This document shows positions 59,433-64,000 of a stretch of DNA of 64,000 nt, in pieces (position 1 is the stretch's first letter; each line of letters opens with the position of its first letter). Source of the stretch: Candidatus Vesicomyosocius okutanii. GTDB taxonomy: Bacteria; Pseudomonadota; Gammaproteobacteria; PS1; Pseudothioglobaceae. The DNA is taken from NCBI RefSeq assembly GCF_000010405.1, contig NC_009465.1, positions 434,001 through 498,000 of the forward strand, given 5' to 3'. The notes beneath the pieces were generated by a model, which was not told where the DNA came from, made no database searches, and saw only the letters and a program-made list of their open reading frames with translations. Both the position numbers and the translations under genes were made by a program.

Positions 59433-60002
59433 ATGTTAAAATTAATATCTTTATTAATAGTAGTACTGTTGTCGTCATGTTTATCTGGGGACGATTTGTA
59501 TAGAAAAGTATTACCTAAGTCAAGCGTAGTTACCATTGAAGATAGAATGAAAAACGTGCAAGAAAATGTTTTTGAGACTGATAAATCTAACTTTACATCT
59601 CTCAGGGTTGATGACAGAATTAAAAGTATACCAAGTATTACTGAATCATTTATTGTAACAAGTTTTAGAGAAACTGATGTTAACTTTATTTTGTATTTTT
59701 CTGACGATGGCACTGAGATTAATAAGACCTCAATTAAACAAATTATCAAACATGCCAACTTTATGCGTAACAATCCAACACTAAAGTTACGTCTAGAAGG
59801 TCATACAGATGAACGAGGTACACGTGAATATAACTTAGCATTAGGTGAAAATCGTGCTTTAAATGTTAAAGAAATATTAGGCTTGTATGATCTTTCTTCC
59901 AGAATTGAAGTTATTAGTTTTGGTGAAGAAAAGCCCATGACGCAGCAACACGATGAAGATGCATGGCAGAAAAATAGGCGTGTTGAGTTTGTTTATCAAT
60001 AA
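59433..60002 (+). CDS. pal: Peptidoglycan-associated lipoprotein Pal
   Basis: Outer-membrane lipoprotein that binds peptidoglycan and TolB. The start at 59433 is fixed by AGGAG eight bases upstream; the longer frame overlaps tolB. The 189-residue precursor has lipobox LLSSC and the OmpA-like domain LRLEGHTDERGTREYNLAL, GENRALNVKEIL and NRRVEFVY. It lies 11 bases downstream of tolB and six before cpoB. Confidence 0.95.
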   Translation: MLKLISLLIVVLLSSCLSGDDLYRKVLPKSSVVTIEDRMKNVQENVFETDKSNFTSLRVDDRIKSIPSITESFIVTSFRETDVNFILYFSDDGTEINKTSIKQIIKHANFMRNNPTLKLRLEGHTDERGTREYNLALGENRALNVKEILGLYDLSSRIEVISFGEEKPMTQQHDEDAWQKNRRVEFVYQ

Positions 60003-60008
60003 AGTTTC

Positions 60009-60674
60009 ATGTATTATCTTGGTTTATTCATTTTTTTAAGTATTTTTATCTTACAGTCTGCTTATTCAGGTATTAATACAGAAAAAGTAGTAATAGATCA
60101 TAATCAAAAAATTAAGCGATTGTTGCTTAAAAATAAAATTTTAATAGGTAAATTTGAGTTGTTAGAACAGCAACAAGAAATAAGTACTGGAAAAATTAAA
60201 GAGTTGTTTAACTTAATTACTTATCAAAAATCCAGTGGTATAATTAAAGAAACTTCATTTAAAACGAGAGAGTATGATAAAAAAGCTAAACGTGTTTATA
60301 CGCAGGCTCGTAGTTTATTAATAATAGAGCAATATGACCAAGCTATTAAGTTATTTAAGCAATATTTAGTAGATTATTCCAATAGTAGTTACACTTCAGA
60401 TGTATACTATTGGTTAGCTAAATCTTATTTGGCTAAAGAAGATTTTCATAATGCTAAAAATACTTTTGTTGTATTTCAACAACAAAACCCATTGCATTAT
60501 AAATTTTCAAACTCTTTATTTGATTTGGCTAAAGTATATATAGAACTTAATAAACAAGATAAAGCACAGGGTTTATTGAGTACAATGCTGGTGAAATTTC
60601 CTTCACATAAAGCGATTAATAGAGCCAAGCAACTACTTAGTAAAATCATTATTAAATCAAAGGTTAATAATTAA
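60009..60674 (+). CDS. cpoB: Cell division coordinator CpoB (YbgF)
   Basis: Periplasmic TPR protein that links Tol-Pal to cell-wall synthesis at the septum in E. coli. The 221-residue precursor has a signal peptide (1-20), a coiled-coil segment (about 28-65) and C-terminal TPR repeats, with YDQAIKLFKQYLVDYSNSSY and DVYYWLAKSYLAKEDFHNAK. It is the last gene of tolB-pal-cpoB. Its persistence although ftsW is lost is of interest. Confidence 0.92.
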   Translation: MYYLGLFIFLSIFILQSAYSGINTEKVVIDHNQKIKRLLLKNKILIGKFELLEQQQEISTGKIKELFNLITYQKSSGIIKETSFKTREYDKKAKRVYTQARSLLIIEQYDQAIKLFKQYLVDYSNSSYTSDVYYWLAKSYLAKEDFHNAKNTFVVFQQQNPLHYKFSNSLFDLAKVYIELNKQDKAQGLLSTMLVKFPSHKAINRAKQLLSKIIIKSKVNN

Positions 60675-60686
60675 CTTTAAATTAAA

Positions 60687-61976
60687 GTGAAGGTTATATC
60701 TATTCCTGATATTGATTTAGATACGTTATCTTACGCTAATCCTACACGTTATCCATTTTTATTAGAAAGTGTTAATCATAATTCTAATAATCGTTTTTCG
60801 ATATTGTTTGCACATCCTGGTAAAAAAATTGTGTTGAATGACTTGGAAGAATTTGATTTTTTAGATAAACTCACTACTAGTATAGATACACTGCTTATTT
60901 ACAGTGATTTGCCTTTTACTGGCGGGTGGTTTGTATATCTCTCTTATGAATTAATTGGGCAAATAGAACCTACTTTAAAACAAATAATGCATACAAGCGA
61001 TCAACCTATTGCTATGGCTGTGCAAATTCCAACAGCTATTATTATTGATCATACGAACCATCAGACCTATTTATTAGACCAATTTGGTAGTAAATATAGA
61101 ATAGATCAAGTATTAGCAGATATCAAACAATTAAAGTTAATACCTGATTGTAAATTAACAGGTACTTTATATACTGAAGAAGAAGCTAAGTTTTTATTAG
61201 GTGTGGCAAAAAATCGTGAATACATTAAAGCAGGGGATGTTTTTCAAGTAAACCTTTCAAGACAATGGCAATACCATTTAACTAATGATATTACTCCAAC
61301 TCAAATTTACCAAGCACTAAAAAAAACCAATCCAGCCCCATTTTCTGCACTGGTACAATTACAAACGTTTAGTATTATCTCTTCTTCCCCCGAGCGTCTA
61401 TTTAGCGTGGATGGAAATGTCATACAAAGCAGACCTATTGCAGGTACCTACCCACGTGGTATAGGTAGTGAAGATAAACGTCTAAAACAACAACTCATTA
61501 ACCACCCTAAAGAACGAGCAGAGCATATTATGCTACTTGATTTAGAGCGTAATGATTTGGGCAAGGTGTGTGAATATGGAAGTATTAAAATTGATGAAAT
61601 TATGGGTTTAGAAAGCTATCCATTTGTACATCATATCGTTTCAAATATCAAAGGAAAAATTAAACTAAACACTACTATTAAACACCTAATTAGTGCATTA
61701 TTCCCAGGTGGGACTATTACTGGTTGCCCTAAGATTCGCTGTATGCAAATTATTCAAGAACTTGAACAAACTCCACGTCAATCCTATACAGGATCGTTAG
61801 GTTATGTCAGTAGTAATGGAAAAATGGATTTTAACATTCTTATTCGCACTATTAGCAAACAAAACAATCTGCTAACTTTAAGGACAGGGGCTGGCATTGT
61901 GTTCGACTCTATTGCTAAACAAGAGTTACAGGAAACCAAACATAAAGCCAAGGGTATGCTTAAAATTTTTGCATAA
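60687..61976 (+). CDS. pabB: Aminodeoxychorismate/anthranilate synthase component I family
   Basis: Chorismate-utilising enzyme, 429 residues, starting at GTG 60687. The N-terminal YPFLLESV and LPFTGGWFVYLSYEL segments and the overall length resemble PabB of other proteobacteria, which supplies p-aminobenzoate for folate. The C-terminal catalytic part has HIMLLDLERNDLGKV and FPGGTITGCPKIRCMQII. The active-site loop reads RPIAGTYPRG, where E. coli PabB has a lysine (P-I-K-G-T) and TrpE has alanine. The enzyme could therefore behave as an anthranilate synthase or be a TrpE-like PabB. No trp or pab neighbours decide the matter. Confidence 0.8.
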   Translation: MKVISIPDIDLDTLSYANPTRYPFLLESVNHNSNNRFSILFAHPGKKIVLNDLEEFDFLDKLTTSIDTLLIYSDLPFTGGWFVYLSYELIGQIEPTLKQIMHTSDQPIAMAVQIPTAIIIDHTNHQTYLLDQFGSKYRIDQVLADIKQLKLIPDCKLTGTLYTEEEAKFLLGVAKNREYIKAGDVFQVNLSRQWQYHLTNDITPTQIYQALKKTNPAPFSALVQLQTFSIISSSPERLFSVDGNVIQSRPIAGTYPRGIGSEDKRLKQQLINHPKERAEHIMLLDLERNDLGKVCEYGSIKIDEIMGLESYPFVHHIVSNIKGKIKLNTTIKHLISALFPGGTITGCPKIRCMQIIQELEQTPRQSYTGSLGYVSSNGKMDFNILIRTISKQNNLLTLRTGAGIVFDSIAKQELQETKHKAKGMLKIFA

Positions 61977-62091
61977 TATAACAGAATGTTGATTAATATA
62001 TAATTTTAATGCAAAATATACTATGTCTATTCAAATATATTTATAATCATTTGTACTATTATTTTAATGGTGTTATTTCTTTAAATGGCTA

Positions 62092-63972
62092 TTAAGGCTG
62101 AAATTTAGAAGTCATAGGGTAGCGACGTTCTTTACCAAAGGCATTTGGACTGATTTTAGGTCCTGGTGCACTTTGTCTTCGTTTGTATTCATTGTTAAGT
62201 ACCATTTGTGTAATATATTTAACGGTTTGTTCGTTAAATCCTTGTTTAATGATATGTTTAACTGAATATTTTTGTTCTATAAATAGTGTTAATATTGCAT
62301 CCAATTCATTATAAGAGGGTAAGGAATCTTGATCAGCTTGATTAGGTGCGAGTTCAGCAGATGGTTTTCTATCGATAACGCGTTCCGGAATGATGGTTGA
62401 TATGGTGTTTCTATATTTAGCTAATTGGTAAACTAAAGTCTTGTTAACATCCTTAAGAGGAGCGAAACCACCTGACATATCACCATATAGAGTGGTGTAG
62501 CCAACTGCTATTTCAGATTTATTACTTGTGGTAAGTACGATTTTTCCTAATTTATTAGAGATTGCCATGAGCAGTGTACCCCGTATACGTGCTTGTATAT
62601 TTTCTTCAGTAGTATCAGTTTCCATACCGATAAATAGAGTATTGAGTTGTGTGTTAAAACTGTCTACTATGATATGAATGTTGATTTCATGATAGTCAAC
62701 ATTCATTGTTGTAGCCTGAATTTTAGCATCTTCAAGACTTATGTTTGAAGTATACTTATAAGGCATCATAATGGCTTTAATGTGCTCAGTGCCTATAGCA
62801 TCAGCAGCAATAGCAAGGGTAAGTGCAGAATCAATACCACCAGATAAGCCAATTACTACGCCATTAAAAACATCATTTTTTTCAATGTAATCTTTGGTAG
62901 CAAGTACCAAGGCATCATAAATAGTTTTCTCAATAGGATCAGTGTCAAATAATGTAATAGGGGAGGTAAAACTAACGCTTTGAACTGCTTCTTTAAATAA
63001 GGGTAATTGCAAAGTGATATTGGCATTTGAATTCATTGCAAAAGATGCGCCATCAAATACTAATTCATCTTGTGCACCAACCATATTAACGTAAATAAAA
63101 TTAGTTTTAGTTTCTAAGACACGTTGTTTAATTTGTTCAATGCGTTGTGAGTGTTTGCCAATCTGGAATGGAGAAGCATTAATGCTAATTATGATTTGCA
63201 CACCTTTATTAGCTGAGATAGAAATGATATCTGATGTCCAAGCATCTTCACATATAACTAGGCTAATTTTTTTTCCTTGACATTCAAAAATAAAAGGCTC
63301 ATTACCTGATTCAAAATAACGTTTTTCATCAAATACACCATAATTTGGTAGATTCTGTTTATGATAAAAATACACTTGCGAATTTTGAATAAGATAGGCA
63401 CTGTTGTATAAAATATCGTCTTTTTTGTATGGCGCTCCAAATATAATAGAAATATTATTAGAGATGGTTTGATTAATTAAAGTTACTTTATCTTGGACTT
63501 GTTGAACAAACCCTTCATGTAGCAGTAAATCTTCAGGAGGGTAGCCAATCAGCGATAATTCTGGAAAAACTAATAAATCACAACCTCGAATATATGCTTC
63601 TTGGGTTAATTTAATAATTTTTTGAGTGTTTCCATTTAAATCACCAACAATAGGATTAATTTGCGCAATGTCAATTTTGATAGATTTTGAGTTATTTGCA
63701 AGTTTTTCTAGTTGATTTTGCAAAAATATGGACTTTGGTTTACTATCAGTAAATTTTGCATGTTCAAGTTTAGTATGGGTGACGACTTTTGCAGGGTTAA
63801 TGTTTAAAATATTAGCAAATAACTGATCGTTGGTTTCAGAAAGGGTAGCTTTTCCTGATTTATATTTACTTAAATTAGATTGATTAATTGAATATTTTTG
63901 TGAGATGTTATAGTCTGAAAGACCAGTTTTTTTGAGTACTTTATTCAAGTAATATTTAGCCCTATTTGTCAT
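62092..63972 (-). CDS. nadE: Glutamine-dependent NAD+ synthetase with N-terminal HTH domain
   Basis: The C-terminal 530 residues are NadE. The nitrilase-type glutaminase domain starts at IKIDIAQINPIVGD (residue 98), with catalytic E138 (FPELSLIGYPPEDLL), K205 (YHKQNLPNYG) and C241 (LVICEDAW). The synthetase P-loop SGGIDS is at 377-382, and TSNKSEIAVGY and RRQSAPGPKISPNAFGK follow. The first about 70 residues are different: YLNKVLKKTGLSDYNISQ, SNLSKYKSGKATL and ANILNINPAKV form a Cro/C1-type helix-turn-helix. No ATG, GTG or TTG lies between the two parts near the usual NadE start, so the fusion appears real. The usual length is about 540; here it is 626. Confidence 0.93.
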   Translation of the reverse strand: MTNRAKYYLNKVLKKTGLSDYNISQKYSINQSNLSKYKSGKATLSETNDQLFANILNINPAKVVTHTKLEHAKFTDSKPKSIFLQNQLEKLANNSKSIKIDIAQINPIVGDLNGNTQKIIKLTQEAYIRGCDLLVFPELSLIGYPPEDLLLHEGFVQQVQDKVTLINQTISNNISIIFGAPYKKDDILYNSAYLIQNSQVYFYHKQNLPNYGVFDEKRYFESGNEPFIFECQGKKISLVICEDAWTSDIISISANKGVQIIISINASPFQIGKHSQRIEQIKQRVLETKTNFIYVNMVGAQDELVFDGASFAMNSNANITLQLPLFKEAVQSVSFTSPITLFDTDPIEKTIYDALVLATKDYIEKNDVFNGVVIGLSGGIDSALTLAIAADAIGTEHIKAIMMPYKYTSNISLEDAKIQATTMNVDYHEINIHIIVDSFNTQLNTLFIGMETDTTEENIQARIRGTLLMAISNKLGKIVLTTSNKSEIAVGYTTLYGDMSGGFAPLKDVNKTLVYQLAKYRNTISTIIPERVIDRKPSAELAPNQADQDSLPSYNELDAILTLFIEQKYSVKHIIKQGFNEQTVKYITQMVLNNEYKRRQSAPGPKISPNAFGKERRYPMTSKFQP

Positions 63973-64000
63973 TATTTATGTCTTAATTTTAAATATAATT

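Noticed and set aside
63750..63972. The HTH head of NadE as a prophage repressor fragment
   Set aside because: No other phage genes, att-like repeats or integrase lie nearby in the window, and the frame continues uninterrupted into NadE.

Overview
The window is AT-rich gammaproteobacterial chromosome with no mobile elements, no prophage and no CRISPR array. The gene families, a probable sulfur-globule protein, cobalamin-dependent MetH and many genes reduced to stop-ridden relics in otherwise gene-length gaps suggest a reduced-genome, sulfur-oxidising endosymbiont of the SUP05/vesicomyid-clam symbiont type (Ca. Ruthia / Ca. Vesicomyosocius). That placement is inferred from gene content, not from a database match.

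Layout. 1-5130: tail of rseC, aceE, and pnp on the minus strand. 5839-10702: a tight minus-strand operon valS - SH3-domain membrane protein - guaB. 11145-13149: dnaX-ybaB with the SRP 4.5S RNA gene directly upstream. 13156-18272: a cell-wall block with D-amino acid transaminase, dacA, rodA and a Mth938-type protein intact, and amgK, murU and mltB as relics. 18355-28918: plus-strand housekeeping genes (Sel1 protein, gltX, glnD, trxA, rho, lptF, queF, pcnB, xseB, ispA). 28915-32506: minus-strand lipid block fabH-plsX-rpmF-yceD and plsC. 32575-33276: relics of gph and rmuC, followed by an intact yciK-type SDR. 34163-41414: suhB/trmJ divergent pair, htpG, tsaC-hemF-tusA-like, glnA with promoter and terminator. 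41512-44200: bioB converging on murG, with an ftsW relic upstream of murG. 44303-48653: ABC-F protein and the riboflavin operon ribE-ribBA-ribH-nusB. 48789-57881: metH, sulfur-globule-like protein, ssb, an MFS transporter, bamD, spoT. 57956-63972: iscX-tolB-pal-cpoB, pabB-like gene, and nadE with an N-terminal HTH domain.

How the genes fit together. Nitrogen assimilation is represented by glnA, with its adenylylation-site tyrosine region, and the PII-modifying enzyme glnD. Envelope biogenesis is kept in part: bamD, lptF, pal/tolB/cpoB, rodA, dacA, murG and the phospholipid genes. Septal peptidoglycan synthesis (ftsW), a lytic transglycosylase (mltB) and the AmgK-MurU recycling route have decayed here. 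Cofactor synthesis is well represented: riboflavin, biotin, NAD, heme, the folate precursor and queuosine.

The most unusual observations are: (i) a Cro/C1-like helix-turn-helix domain fused in frame to glutamine-dependent NAD synthetase; (ii) a SuhB with three active-site Asp-to-Asn changes, at positions equivalent to E. coli D87, D212 and the conserved Asp near residue 45; (iii) gene-by-gene relics in most long gaps, including ftsW; (iv) an A9 run in dnaX positioned so that a -1 slip ends at a stop six codons later; (v) a 15-bp tandem repeat in the sulfur-globule-like gene, which also has a strong promoter, RBS and terminator.
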